Below are positions 1 through 8,075 of a stretch of DNA of 64,000 nucleotides, piece after piece (position 1 is the stretch's first letter; every line of letters starts with the position of its first letter). Source of the stretch: Candidatus Nitrosomaritimum khambatensis (lineage in GTDB: Archaea; Thermoproteota; Nitrososphaeria; Nitrososphaerales; Nitrosopumilaceae). A program made the translations under genes and the position numbers. The DNA is taken from positions 4,521-68,520 of the forward strand of contig WVWY01000026.1 of NCBI GenBank assembly GCA_011773785.1. Reading direction: 5' to 3'. The notes beneath the pieces were generated by a model. That model ran no database searches. It was not told the origin of the DNA and saw nothing but the letters and a program-made list of their open reading frames with translations.

Positions 1-506
1 ACATCAACTAGAGCATAATTGGTGTAGCAATCATCAAACTCTACTTCTCCACCAATGGTAGGAATTCCTAAACAATTTCCATAATCTGCAATCCCAGTAA
101 CAGCGTTTTTGAAAAGCCATCTTGCTTGCTGATCTTTTTCGATATTTCCAAATCTCAAGCCATCAAAAATTGCAATAGGTCTTGTTCCGGCTGATAAAAT
201 GTCACGAATTACACCGCCAACTCCAGTTGCTGCGCCACCATATGGCTCGACTGCAGATGGATGATTATGACTTTCAATATGGGCAGTAATTACATAGCCA
301 TCTCCAACATCTAAGACTCCAGAATCATAACCCTTCTCAGAAATTACAAGAGGTCCTGTCATTGGAAGCATTTTGAGATGTTTTTTTGAAGACTTGTAAG
401 AACAGTGCTCAGACCATTCGGCTGCAACTATTTGCAGTTCTGTAGAAGTAGGCTCTCTTCCAATTTTAGATTTCAAGTCATCGAGTTCTTGTGGTTCTAA
501 ACTCAA
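1..506 (-). CDS. purL: Phosphoribosylformylglycinamidine synthase II PurL (N-terminal part)
   Basis: Purine pathway enzyme that converts FGAR to FGAM using ATP and ammonia supplied by PurQ. About 168 N-terminal residues are visible and the gene runs off the left edge. It shows the family's catalytic-region motif SHNHPSAVEPYGGA followed by GVGGVIRDI, and EWSEHCSYKSSK near the start. Translation most likely begins at a TTG (504-506) that overlaps the TGA stop of purQ in a TTGA arrangement, so the two are translationally coupled. Identification is secure; the unusual start codon is inferred from the overlap and the good N-terminal fit. Confidence 0.95.
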   Translation of the reverse strand, partial: MSLEPQELDDLKSKIGREPTSTELQIVAAEWSEHCSYKSSKKHLKMLPMTGPLVISEKGYDSGVLDVGDGYVITAHIESHNHPSAVEPYGGAATGVGGVIRDILSAGTRPIAIFDGLRFGNIEKDQQARWLFKNAVTGIADYGNCLGIPTIGGEVEFDDCYTNYALVD

Positions 507-1183
507 TTTTTAACACCCACAGTAGTTAGAAGTGATTCAAAAATCAATGATGATGGTTTATTATCTATTGGATTAATTTCAGACTCTACTGCTCTTTCAG
601 GATGAGGCATCATCCCAACAACATTTCCATCTTCATTACAAACTCCAGCAATTCTGTCGGAGGAACCATTTACTACTGTTTCATATCGAAAGACAATCTG
701 ATTCTTTTTTCGTAGTGATTTTAGAGTATCATCATCAACATAGTACCTGCCTTCTCCGTTTGCTATAGGAATTGGAATTTTTTGATTTAGCTTGAATTGG
801 CTTGTAAAGGGGGTATTGTTATTTTCTACAATCAAATTTGTCCATTGACACATAAAATTCAAAGAGTTATTTTTCAAAAGCACACCTGGCAACAAGCCTG
901 ATTCGACTAGAATTTGAAATCCATTGCATACACCTAGAATTGGGATTCCTTTTTTTGCCAATTTTTGAACATCTTGAATAATTGGGCTGTGGGCAGCAAT
1001 TACTCCAGCGCGCAGTCTGTCTCCATACGAGAACCCTCCTGGAAGGACAACAGCATCAATATTTTTTGGCAGACTCTTTTCATGCCAATAGTATTGTGCA
1101 TCGAGGTGAAATACATCAGTAAGAACATGGAACATGTCACGATCACAATTGCTTCCTGGAAAAACTACAACCCCGACCTTCAC
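503..1183 (-). CDS. purQ: Phosphoribosylformylglycinamidine synthase, glutamine amidotransferase subunit PurQ
   Basis: Glutaminase subunit of FGAM synthase; it releases ammonia for PurL with PurS as bridging subunit. The 226-residue length is normal for stand-alone PurQ. The class I amidotransferase triad is visible: nucleophile Cys86 in GVCNGFQ, and His194 and Glu196 in MMPHPERA. PGGFSYGDRLRAG is the typical oxyanion region. It lies directly upstream of purL and overlaps its TTG start. purS lies about 500 bases away on the same strand, separated by a CBS gene on the other strand. Confidence 0.97.
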   Translation of the reverse strand: MKVGVVVFPGSNCDRDMFHVLTDVFHLDAQYYWHEKSLPKNIDAVVLPGGFSYGDRLRAGVIAAHSPIIQDVQKLAKKGIPILGVCNGFQILVESGLLPGVLLKNNSLNFMCQWTNLIVENNNTPFTSQFKLNQKIPIPIANGEGRYYVDDDTLKSLRKKNQIVFRYETVVNGSSDRIAGVCNEDGNVVGMMPHPERAVESEINPIDNKPSSLIFESLLTTVGVKN

Positions 1184-1259
1184 AATGATGTTAGCGTGAA
1201 GAGATATTTAATTTGAAGCAAGCCAAAAAACTTTATTTGAACCAGCAACTCTGATCGCC

Positions 1260-1676
1260 ATGGGTCAAGTACGTGACATTATGGAAAAAAATGTCATTAC
1301 TATTGAACATGATAAATCAGCTCTTGATGCATCAAAGTTACTCAAGGATAAAGGGATCAGTTTTGTTGTTATTACCAAAAATAATGACCCTATAGGCCTA
1401 GTCTCAGAACGAGACATTGTAAGAAAGATTGCAGCATTAGACAAAAAGGCCTCAGAGGTATCTATTGAAGAATTAATGTCCAAGAACTTTCACAGTGTAA
1501 AATCTCAAGACGATATTGAGATGGCCATTCAAAAAATGTTAAACAACAACATTCGGCGTCTTTTGGTACTTGATAATGAGAAACTAGAAGGAGTAATTAC
1601 CCAGACGGACTTGACCTCATTTTTAAGAAGCAAGCTTTTGATAAATGGAATGTTAGAAAAGTTAGAGTCAGATTAG
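1260..1676 (+). CDS. CBS-domain pair protein
   Basis: A 138-residue protein made almost entirely of two CBS domains (about residues 8-60 and 70-125), which would form one Bateman adenine-nucleotide-binding module. The repeated pattern is visible as VSERDIVRKI in the first and ITQTDLTSFL in the second. A TATA-like stretch (about 1229-1240) sits 25 bases before the ATG, suggesting a leaderless transcript. It lies between purS and purQ on the opposite strand. Stand-alone CBS proteins are common in this lineage and their targets are mostly unknown, so no specific function is assigned. Confidence 0.85.
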   Translation: MGQVRDIMEKNVITIEHDKSALDASKLLKDKGISFVVITKNNDPIGLVSERDIVRKIAALDKKASEVSIEELMSKNFHSVKSQDDIEMAIQKMLNNNIRRLLVLDNEKLEGVITQTDLTSFLRSKLLINGMLEKLESD

Positions 1677-1930
1677 CTAAAAGCCTCAATAGTTACTTTG
1701 CTTACCATGGGATTGTAAATTCGAAGTTCATCACAAATTTCTTGAACTTTTTTTTCAGCTGTTTTCTTGTCTTTTTCTTTAATTGTGAACTTTAACATTT
1801 GGGCAGTCTTGATTTTTGATACTGTTTTGTGCGTACCTTTTAGAACTAAATCATTGAGGATGGTATCGCCTTCTGGATCACTGATTCCAGGTTTATTTTC
1901 TATGGTAACATGAACTGTAAAAGTTGCCAT
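1673..1930 (-). CDS. purS: Phosphoribosylformylglycinamidine synthase subunit PurS
   Basis: Small subunit that bridges PurL and PurQ in the FGAM synthase complex. The 85-residue product has the PurS pattern: an N-terminal strand (ATFTVHVTIENKPGISDPEGDTI), then LKGTHKTVSKIKTAQ and a final helix rich in charged residues. I start at the internal ATG (MATFTV) because it gives normal PurS length and lies about 31 bases from the expected transcript start set by the TATA box CTATAAAAG at 1985-1993 on this strand. Its stop overlaps the convergent CBS gene by four bases. Confidence 0.9.
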   Translation of the reverse strand: MATFTVHVTIENKPGISDPEGDTILNDLVLKGTHKTVSKIKTAQMLKFTIKEKDKKTAEKKVQEICDELRIYNPMVSKVTIEAFS

Positions 1931-2011
1931 GAGTGTTTTGCAATTCAAAGTAGCCGTTAATCTATCTTCCGAAAAATTTGTGCTTTTATAGTTAGATTGC
2001 GATGCACATCA

Positions 2012-2064
2012 GATATCTGGTTTTGAGGATGAGTTATCCTTGGGTGCCACCCAAAGCCAGTATC
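2012..2064 (+). ncRNA. Possible structured RNA or terminator element
   Basis: The stretch can fold into a three-way shape. An outer stem pairs 2012-2025 with 2052-2064 (GATA/TATC, CTGG/CCAG and TTTTG/CAAAG with one bulged T). Inside are a hairpin GGAT-GAGTT-ATCC (2027-2039) and a hairpin around GGGTGCCACCC. A TATA-like TTTTATAG about 25 bases upstream could drive it on the plus strand. The same fold on the other strand could instead be a terminator for the gene ending at 2074. Strand and function are uncertain. Confidence 0.3.
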
Positions 2065-2073
2065 GGATTTAAT

Positions 2074-2457
2074 TTACTTTCTTTTGATAAAATCAATGTG
2101 TGTCTTGTAAAGGCCAGGAACATATTCAGGATTTTTTGTAATCAAATTTTGGTTTATTAGATCGGCCTTTGATGCATACATGTTTTTTTCATATATGCCT
2201 TTTTCATCTAAACTTTGACAAATCTTTTGCCACATTGAGACTTCTTCTATGTTTTTGTTGGAAGTCGCATAATAAACATACATCAATCGAAGCTTGTTGT
2301 ACTCATCTAGAGTCATTTCTTTTTGCAAAAAATATTTTCTTTTGATTTCATTAAAGTAAAGGAGGCCTTTGGCAGTTAATACAAAATCAAATAGTTTTGG
2401 ATAATTTGAGAGATTAATTGGATACAAAGGGTCTTTTTCATTATGCATATGTACCAA
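2074..2457 (-). CDS. Hypothetical protein
   Basis: A 127-residue soluble protein, rich in Tyr, Lys and Asn, with no signal peptide or membrane segment. I do not recognise a family. The N-terminal half (FDFVLTAKGLLYFNEIKRKYFLQ) reads like a helical fold; no metal or catalytic motif is evident. It lies downstream of a short ribbon-helix-helix-like gene on the same strand, with about 33 bases between, so the two may be cotranscribed. Confidence 0.6.
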   Translation of the reverse strand: MVHMHNEKDPLYPINLSNYPKLFDFVLTAKGLLYFNEIKRKYFLQKEMTLDEYNKLRLMYVYYATSNKNIEEVSMWQKICQSLDEKGIYEKNMYASKADLINQNLITKNPEYVPGLYKTHIDFIKRK

Positions 2458-2490
2458 TGGAAAGATTCTACAGTATGTTTGTATTTTGAT

Positions 2491-2646
2491 TTAGACTTTG
2501 TGTTTTTTTAGACCTTCTTCTAAAATCAGATTTAGAACATGAGAAAAACTTACAGATTTTGAAGATGATTTTATCATTTTTGCTTGTAGATTCCGAAGTT
2601 TTTCGGCATTACCATCATTTAGTACAATCGTCACTCTAGCTCCCAT
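2491..2646 (-). CDS. Small ribbon-helix-helix-like protein
   Basis: A 51-residue product beginning MGARVTIVLNDGNAEKLRNLQAKM. The order is a short beta strand (RVTIVLN), then two helices, the second containing SFSHVLNLILEEGLKKHK. This matches the strand-helix-helix layout of Arc/CopG-type DNA-binding proteins and the usual length of about 50 residues. The start ATG is preceded by an AT-rich promoter-like stretch. It may regulate itself and the hypothetical gene that follows. The family call rests on pattern only. Confidence 0.6.
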   Translation of the reverse strand: MGARVTIVLNDGNAEKLRNLQAKMIKSSSKSVSFSHVLNLILEEGLKKHKV

Positions 2647-2742
2647 GTTATTATTATCATTATTTCATATAAAAAAAGTCCGATATTTGTAAAAAACCCA
2701 CTCATAATGGAATTTATAATAGAATAATTCTCAAAAAGACAA

Positions 2743-3207
2743 TTGTCAAAACAGAGATACTGGAAAATTACTCCTGAAGAGATTGAGACTTTTAGTTATG
2801 ATGAAGGCAAGTTGCTAAATTGGGAGATAAAATGTGTAAGAGAGCCAGAAGATCAGGCTCATTTTATCGGAGTTTTCATGTATAGAAACGGAACACCATT
2901 TGATTATGAATCAGTTAGGGGAATTACATTCTATTACAACAACATTTCACGCTCAGAAGTCCCCTCAATTACAAAATTTCTTCAAGACAAATTTGGTGGC
3001 AAAGAGATGGAAAAAGGAGAAAGGATATTCCTCAAAGATTCAAAAGAAATCTATTCGGGAAAAGACATCGCTCAGCTCGCAAAAGAGCTTCAGGCAGAAT
3101 TCAATGCAAAGCCAATAATCTCCCTTGAATTTCAAGACCTCGAACAAGAAGAAGCCAAGGACAGTGGCCTTCCTGAATCCAAGTTATTGCCTATTCCAGG
3201 CAAATAG
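2743..3207 (+). CDS. Hypothetical protein
   Basis: A 154-residue soluble protein that starts at a TTG. The N-terminal two thirds alternates strands and helices (WKITPEEIETFSYDEGKLLNWEIKC; RGITFYYNNISRSEVPSITKF) and the C-terminus is acidic and probably flexible. No known family is recognised. It is followed after about 30 bases by tatC on the same strand, so it may share the transcript. Confidence 0.6.
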   Translation: MSKQRYWKITPEEIETFSYDEGKLLNWEIKCVREPEDQAHFIGVFMYRNGTPFDYESVRGITFYYNNISRSEVPSITKFLQDKFGGKEMEKGERIFLKDSKEIYSGKDIAQLAKELQAEFNAKPIISLEFQDLEQEEAKDSGLPESKLLPIPGK

Positions 3208-3236
3208 ATAAGTGAGTTTACACCTATAGATGGTAA

Positions 3237-4028
3237 ATGTCAGAGTTAAATGAAATTCGCTATCATCTTGATGAGCTACGAAAACGAGTATTAAGAATTG
3301 TTATTGTGATTGGCATAATTACCGTTTTTCTTCTTACTTTTCATCTAGAGCCTTTTGAATTAGCTGGAATCACACTTTACTATCCAACGCCTGAACCACT
3401 GGATAACATTGCTGCTCAAATTACCAACCACATGAGAGACAATCTTGTTCCTGAGGATGTACAATTAATTCAGACAGCACCAGGCCAAGCTTTCTTTGCA
3501 CAAGTGTACATTGCTGCTTTGGTAGGAATTGTTGCAGGAATGCCTATTGTTATCAAAGAGTTAGTAGGATTCATCAAACCAGCACTAAAAGAAAATGAAA
3601 TCAATGTTAGTAGAAGTATTTCAATTCCAGCTTTAGGATTATTTGCAGCAGGATGTATTTTTTCATACAATTTCGTAATTCCATACATCCTTGAATTTTT
3701 GTATAGGTATGGAGAATCAGCAGGGTTAGTTACATTTCTTAATGTGATTGATTTTGTATCATTTGTTTTACAATTTTTGTTAGCATTTGGGATTTCATTT
3801 CAACTTCCATTGATAATGTATGCAGCAACAGGATCAGGAATAGTGGATTCGGAGTTTTGGAGGAAAAATATTAGATACGCAATTGTTATCATTGTAATTT
3901 TTGGAGCAGTAATCACCCCTGATGGAAGTGGAGTTACAATGTGGTTTATTGCCGGACCAATGATTGCATTGTACTTTGCAGGCATGGGCATCATCGAGCG
4001 TAAAGAACGAAAAAAGTTGAACACTTAA
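3237..4028 (+). CDS. tatC: Sec-independent protein translocase TatC
   Basis: Polytopic membrane core of the twin-arginine translocase, which exports folded proteins. The 263-residue length is normal. The N-terminus has the family pattern (MSELNEIRYHLDELRKRVLR, the conserved HLxELRxR), followed by six hydrophobic segments including the PIVIKELVGFIKPALKENE loop and the GAVITPDGSG region between the last two segments. tatA follows 27 bases later, as expected for a Tat operon. Confidence 0.95.
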   Translation: MSELNEIRYHLDELRKRVLRIVIVIGIITVFLLTFHLEPFELAGITLYYPTPEPLDNIAAQITNHMRDNLVPEDVQLIQTAPGQAFFAQVYIAALVGIVAGMPIVIKELVGFIKPALKENEINVSRSISIPALGLFAAGCIFSYNFVIPYILEFLYRYGESAGLVTFLNVIDFVSFVLQFLLAFGISFQLPLIMYAATGSGIVDSEFWRKNIRYAIVIIVIFGAVITPDGSGVTMWFIAGPMIALYFAGMGIIERKERKKLNT

Positions 4029-4055
4029 ATCTAAAATCGGAGAAGTGATAACTAG

Positions 4056-4280
4056 ATGTTCCTTGCAAATATCAGCAATTTCATTGCAGGTCAAGAGTGG
4101 ATATTTATCATAATAATTGTCGCAGTCTTGATTTTTGGAGCAAAAAAGATTCCAGAGCTAGCCAAGACCTTTGGAAAAGCCAAAGGGGAATTTGAAAAAG
4201 GAAAAATTGAAGGAGAAAAGGAACTCAAGGATTTCAAAGAGAAGGCTTCTGACGTCAACAAGGAATCAAAATCTGACTAA
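4056..4280 (+). CDS. tatA: Sec-independent protein translocase TatA
   Basis: Small pore-forming subunit of the Tat translocase. The 74 residues contain one N-terminal membrane helix (about residues 15-30), the hallmark hinge FGAKKIPELAKTFGKA, and a charged amphipathic helix and tail. Directly follows tatC. Its stop codon overlaps the stop of the convergent SRPBCC gene by four bases. Confidence 0.93.
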   Translation: MFLANISNFIAGQEWIFIIIIVAVLIFGAKKIPELAKTFGKAKGEFEKGKIEGEKELKDFKEKASDVNKESKSD

Positions 4281-4705
4281 TTTTCGGCATTTTCAATTAA
4301 TTTATCCATAATTTTAGAGAATTCATTTTCTACATCCCCTTTACCAAAAAGACCAGAGAATCTCATAGAACCCTTGTACTTAAAATCCACAGTTAAGGTG
4401 ATTTTAGTTCCCTCAGGAAATTGTTCATATTTTTCAGTAATGTGAGTTCCTTTTGCATCACCCCCAACAAAAAAAGTTTCATGAAGTAATGGTTTTTCAA
4501 TTACATGTTTTTGCATTACAACAAATTCCTTTCCTGATAAAATTAGATGCGCCTCTACAAGAGTTGTAGTAGGTCGAACAGAAATTATTCTTACAGAAGG
4601 ATAAAATTCTGAAAGAAGTTTTTGAAAGGATTCGTAATTAGTTGCAACATCAAAAAATTGGTCGCGTGAAAGTTTTGTAAATTTCTCAAATGTTACTGCC
4701 GTCAA
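4277..4705 (-). CDS. SRPBCC (START-like) domain protein
   Basis: A 142-residue protein with the START/polyketide-cyclase fold: an initial strand (TAVTFEKFTKL), two helices around the RDQFFDVATNYESFQKLL segment, a long antiparallel sheet and a C-terminal helix (FSKIMDKLIENA). This resembles the CoQ10-binding type. It lies seven bases downstream of ubiX on the same strand, so a role in binding a lipophilic quinone or its precursor is possible but is inference from context. Other SRPBCC proteins occur at 46966, 47987 and 61822. Confidence 0.7.
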   Translation of the reverse strand: MTAVTFEKFTKLSRDQFFDVATNYESFQKLLSEFYPSVRIISVRPTTTLVEAHLILSGKEFVVMQKHVIEKPLLHETFFVGGDAKGTHITEKYEQFPEGTKITLTVDFKYKGSMRFSGLFGKGDVENEFSKIMDKLIENAEN

Positions 4706-4712
4706 TTATCAT

Positions 4713-5270
4713 TTAGAAGGTACCCCATCGAGGGTATAAATTGTGCTCCAAATCAAATTGGTCCAAACACTTTCCAACTCCATGATTAATTACATCATCA
4801 AGGGTTTTAGGTTTTGTATAAAACTCTGTGACAGGTGGTAAAATAACTACACCAATACGAGAAAGTTTTAACATATTTTCAAGATGTATTGCTGACAAGG
4901 GGGTTTCTCGCACCATCAAAATTAATTTTCTTGATTCTTTTATTGTAACACCTGCTGCACGTGCCACCAAAGTATCATCATACCCATTTGCAATTGCAGA
5001 CAGTGTCTTCATACTACAAGGCGCAACAATCATTCCATCTACTTTATGGGTACCACTTGATACACTTGAAGCCATGTTTTTCTCATCAGATGAATTTGAT
5101 GCAAGCGACTTTACATAATCAACAGTATGCTCAGTTTCCATCTCAATACATTTTTCTCCCCACTCTGACATTATCAGATGAGTTTCAACTCCTAATTTTT
5201 TTAAGGTCTCAAGCATTCTAATTCCGTAAATTACTCCAGTGCTTCCAGTAATTCCAATAATTAGTCGCAT
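4713..5270 (-). CDS. ubiX: UbiX-family flavin prenyltransferase
   Basis: Makes prenylated FMN, the cofactor of UbiD-type decarboxylases. The 185 residues fit the family and begin with the flavin-binding GITGSTGVIYGIRML. APCSMKTLSAIANG and VRETPLSAIHLENMLKLS are the conserved active-site segments. In organisms with the futalosine route the UbiD partner acts in menaquinone synthesis, consistent with mqnD and mqnE elsewhere in this window. No UbiD gene is visible here. Probably cotranscribed with the SRPBCC gene downstream. Confidence 0.9.
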   Translation of the reverse strand: MRLIIGITGSTGVIYGIRMLETLKKLGVETHLIMSEWGEKCIEMETEHTVDYVKSLASNSSDEKNMASSVSSGTHKVDGMIVAPCSMKTLSAIANGYDDTLVARAAGVTIKESRKLILMVRETPLSAIHLENMLKLSRIGVVILPPVTEFYTKPKTLDDVINHGVGKCLDQFDLEHNLYPRWGTF

Positions 5271-5331
5271 GTTTTTCGTATTGTCTTATTGTATTTTATC
5301 TAATGGTTACAAAATCAGATTTAGCACTAGC

Positions 5332-5451
5332 CTAGAAATTTTGAGCCTCGTCATTTTGAGTCTCTTCGATTTCCTTTTGATCACGTCTTCTCTTAAACCA
5401 TAAAGAGATTCCTCCTGCAGCCATAGCGGTAAGTAATATGACGCCTGCCAT
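5332..5451 (-). CDS. Single-pass membrane microprotein
   Basis: A 39-residue reading frame starting MAGVILLTAMAAGGISLWFKRRRD, followed by an acidic Gln/Glu-rich tail. It is one membrane helix with a strongly positive inner boundary. No family is recognised. It lies upstream of ubiX on the same strand. The very short length makes it uncertain, but the clean membrane-then-charge layout favours a real gene. Confidence 0.5.
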   Translation of the reverse strand: MAGVILLTAMAAGGISLWFKRRRDQKEIEETQNDEAQNF

Positions 5452-5574
5452 TTGTAGTTCTAGAGAATAAAACACACTGATTGTACAATTTATTATGAAA
5501 AAAATCTTGTGATTTAGATGTCGATCGAGATAGTTGAAAATTAGCTATATTACCTCCTGTTTTTTAGTCAAAAT

Positions 5575-6666
5575 GTGATTAAAGTCTCTGAAATTAAAAA
5601 AATTGTCAATAATTACTCAGACGTGCGCATAGGCGTGCTAGGAAGCCATTCTGCCCTAGAGATAATGGATGGTGCTAAGGAGGAAAACTTTCAGACAGCC
5701 GTATATTGTCAAAAAGGACGTGAAGGCCCATATCAAAGGTTTGGGCGAATCGCTGACGAAATTGTAGTTTTAGATAAATTCAAGGATATGGCCTCTGCAA
5801 AAAATCAAAAGATTCTCAGAGACACAAATACCATAATTGTTCCTCATCGGTCCTTGACTGTCTATTTGGGATACAAAACTTTAGAAAATTCTTTCAAGGT
5901 TCCAATTTTTGGAAATAGAAAATTATTCCAAGCCGAAGAAAGGACTGCAAAAAAAGGGCAATACTATCTTTTAGAAAAAGCCAGAATAAAATATCCCAAA
6001 TTATTTAAAAATCCTAAAAACATCAACAAACCCTGTATTGTAAAAGTTCAAGAAAAGAATAGACCACTTGAACGTGCATTTTTTACAGTTTCATCATACA
6101 AAGATTATGTTGAAAAATCCGAAGCTAAAATAAAACAAGGAATTATTGCACGAAAGGATCTAGAAAAATCAAGCATTGAAGAATTAGCAATAGGGACTTA
6201 CATGAACTTTAACTATTTTCATACTCCCATTTCAGACCATGTTGATTTCATCGGCATAGAAAGAAGATTACAAACAAATGTTCATGATTACAATGCACTT
6301 CCTGCAAGACAACAAATGGATATGGATATTGACCTTCAAAATATCGAAGTTGGTCACACGCCTGCAAGTATAAGAGAATCACTTCTTGAAAAAGTAATCA
6401 AAATGGGAGACAAATTTGTTGCAGCTGTAAAAAGAGAATATGCACCTGGAATCATTGGACCTTTTTCATTGCAAAGTGTAATTACAAAAGATCTGGAGTT
6501 AGTTGTTTATGATGTTTCTTTGAGAGTTCCTGGAAATCCAATTGTAGCTACTACCAGTCCTTATACAAAATATCAATATGGTCAAACTTTTGGAGTTGGA
6601 AGAAGAATTGCTATGGAAATTCGAAGAGCCCAAGAAGAAGGAAGACTAGACGAAATTGTCACTTAG
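5575..6666 (+). CDS. purP: Formate-dependent AICAR ligase PurP
   Basis: Archaeal enzyme that formylates AICAR with formate and ATP (the penultimate purine step), replacing the folate-dependent PurH activity. The 363 residues fit the family. The N-terminus (VRIGVLGSHSALEIMDGAKEENF) is the typical PurP domain; an ATP-grasp fold follows, with LPARQQMDMDI and the C-terminal PGIIGPFSLQSVI and YDVSLRVPGNP segments. Translation starts at GTG. It agrees with purS, purQ and purL nearby. Confidence 0.95.
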   Translation: MIKVSEIKKIVNNYSDVRIGVLGSHSALEIMDGAKEENFQTAVYCQKGREGPYQRFGRIADEIVVLDKFKDMASAKNQKILRDTNTIIVPHRSLTVYLGYKTLENSFKVPIFGNRKLFQAEERTAKKGQYYLLEKARIKYPKLFKNPKNINKPCIVKVQEKNRPLERAFFTVSSYKDYVEKSEAKIKQGIIARKDLEKSSIEELAIGTYMNFNYFHTPISDHVDFIGIERRLQTNVHDYNALPARQQMDMDIDLQNIEVGHTPASIRESLLEKVIKMGDKFVAAVKREYAPGIIGPFSLQSVITKDLELVVYDVSLRVPGNPIVATTSPYTKYQYGQTFGVGRRIAMEIRRAQEEGRLDEIVT

Positions 6667-6703
6667 AAAACAAACCTAGCATCCTCTTTGAAATAATTAA
6701 AAA

Positions 6704-6810
6704 GGCGCAACCCCTTTGTTACAGAACTCTGAGAGATTTCCTCTCGTTGTCAGGTCTTTGATTGCCTGATTGCCTTTATCGTTCTGCGAGGCTACGCAGG
6801 TTTAATCGCC
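6704..6810 (+). ncRNA. Candidate structured RNA with three hairpins
   Basis: Between purP and the next gene lies a locally GC-rich island in a very AT-rich gap. The ends pair (GGCG 6704-6707 with CGCC 6807-6810; AAC with GTT just inside). They enclose three hairpins: GAGAG/CTCTC (6731-6745), TCAGG/CCTGA (6750-6769) and CTGCG/CGCAG (6784-6799). A closed multi-branch shape like this is unlikely by chance. It does not fit a tRNA because no T-arm is recognisable. I do not know its class. The rest of the gap to 7029 shows nothing I can identify. Confidence 0.45.
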
Positions 6811-7028
6811 AGATTTTACAACTAACGACATTATTTAGTATAGGAAATTAGAGTATTTAAGATATTGTATTAAAAATTTTAAAAAATAACAAGATAATTT
6901 GTAAATTTTAATTTAGCATAGATCAGATCTCAAAAGGGAGTTTTTTGGTTTGAATTAGAATATGCAGTAAAATTAGTGAATCTGGCAAGAAGTCAACACT
7001 CTTTATTGTATGATTAACAATTCAAGAA

Positions 7029-7289
7029 ATGGTTAGAAGCATCTTCATTAAAGAAATCATTACCATTCTAAAAGAACCTAGATTATGTCCTACCTGCAAT
7101 AAAGAAGACAGATTAGAGAAAGACATCATTAATGAAAATCGATCCTGTGGAAAAACTATTCTTTGTTCTCGTTGTGAGGCATTAATTGTTGTTACCAATC
7201 AAAATTTGCGGACGGTTGAGTTATCTGCCTCTGAGGACATTTCGATCATGCTCAAAGAGCCCCATTTAATAAGAAAAGTTACGTATTGA
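7029..7289 (+). CDS. Small zinc-ribbon protein
   Basis: An 86-residue protein with two Cys pairs, CPTC at about residues 20-23 and CSRC at about 46-49, spaced like a treble-clef or ribbon zinc site. The sequences around the two ends (IITILKEPRLCP and SIMLKEPHLI) resemble each other. No further domain is seen, and the role is unknown. Confidence 0.6.
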   Translation: MVRSIFIKEIITILKEPRLCPTCNKEDRLEKDIINENRSCGKTILCSRCEALIVVTNQNLRTVELSASEDISIMLKEPHLIRKVTY

Positions 7290-7321
7290 TCAACCAATAT
7301 ATCATAGAAAAAAATTATTTT

Positions 7322-7384
7322 GATGCTGATGATTAGATAAGCTACGTTGTCTGAAAGATGATGATTTTGCCGAATTATGAAGCG
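7322..7384 (+). ncRNA. Candidate C/D-box guide RNA
   Basis: In this gap a TATA box (AATATATC, 7296-7303) is followed about 25 bases later by a C-box-like CTGATGA (7326-7332), a D'-box CTGA (7351-7354), a perfect C'-box ATGATGA (7358-7364) and a weaker D-box-like ATGA (7377-7380). Box order, spacing and total length of about 60 bases fit archaeal methylation-guide RNAs. The first C box lacks the consensus purine and the last D box is not canonical, so this is tentative. Confidence 0.4.
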
Positions 7385-7444
7385 TTATTTCTTTTACAAT
7401 ATTACTTGATTGTACAAAACTCTACATAGAAGCAAAATTTTCTT

Positions 7445-8023
7445 TTGGCATTGGCAAACTCTGAAACCCTTGCAAAAGCAATAGAATTTGCTCATAAAAA
7501 ACATCAACACCAAAAACGACCAGACGGAATAACTCCTTTTGTAGACCATCTAGAAGGAGTAGTAAACAGATTAAAAAATATAGGAATTGCTAATCAGAAT
7601 ATTCTCTCAGCTGCTTGGTTGCATGATACAATTGAAAAAACAGACACAACTTTTGAGGAAGTTGATAGTATTTTTGGAAATACAATTTCTGTACTTGTAC
7701 TATCATTGACCAAGGATAAAAATCTGCCAAAAAAGAAACAAGAGATTCAATACATTAATCAATTAAAAAATGCATCAAAAGATTCAAAAATTATTAAACT
7801 GTGTGATGCATCTTCAAACATTAAGGACATTGCAAAAGCTCCAATTTCAAGAAATCAAAAAAACAAAAAGGTAAGGAAAATATTTCATTATATTCGAGTC
7901 ATGAAAAAAGATCTCATTGAGGCTAAAGAAAGATATCCCAAAATTCAAGAATTAATTGACGGTATCAATTCAGTAGGTAAAGAGTTTAGACTAAGACCCA
8001 TAATCTTAGAAAATAAATCATAG
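7445..8023 (+). CDS. HD-domain hydrolase, MESH1/RelA-SpoT hydrolase type
   Basis: A 192-residue protein with the metal-dependent HD fold of (p)ppGpp hydrolases. The motif HKKHQHQKRPDGITPFVDHLEGV supplies the first His and the nucleotide pocket, and AAWLHDTIEKTDTTFEEV carries the HD pair and helper acids. No synthetase or regulatory domain is present, as in small MESH1-type enzymes. The translation start is a TTG. The substrate could be (p)ppGpp or another nucleotide; sequence alone cannot decide. Confidence 0.8.
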   Translation: MALANSETLAKAIEFAHKKHQHQKRPDGITPFVDHLEGVVNRLKNIGIANQNILSAAWLHDTIEKTDTTFEEVDSIFGNTISVLVLSLTKDKNLPKKKQEIQYINQLKNASKDSKIIKLCDASSNIKDIAKAPISRNQKNKKVRKIFHYIRVMKKDLIEAKERYPKIQELIDGINSVGKEFRLRPIILENKS

Positions 8024-8075
8024 CCATTTCATTCAAATACAAAATTTTAAGTAAAAAATTAAAATTAAATTTCTA

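Noticed and set aside
965-1216. Plus-strand frame inside purQ
   Set aside because: Shadow of a well-identified gene on the other strand.
5321-5330. Single TTAGCACTAG near the ubiX promoter
   Set aside because: Only one copy, no partner at 19 bases and orientation opposite to the gene; probably chance.
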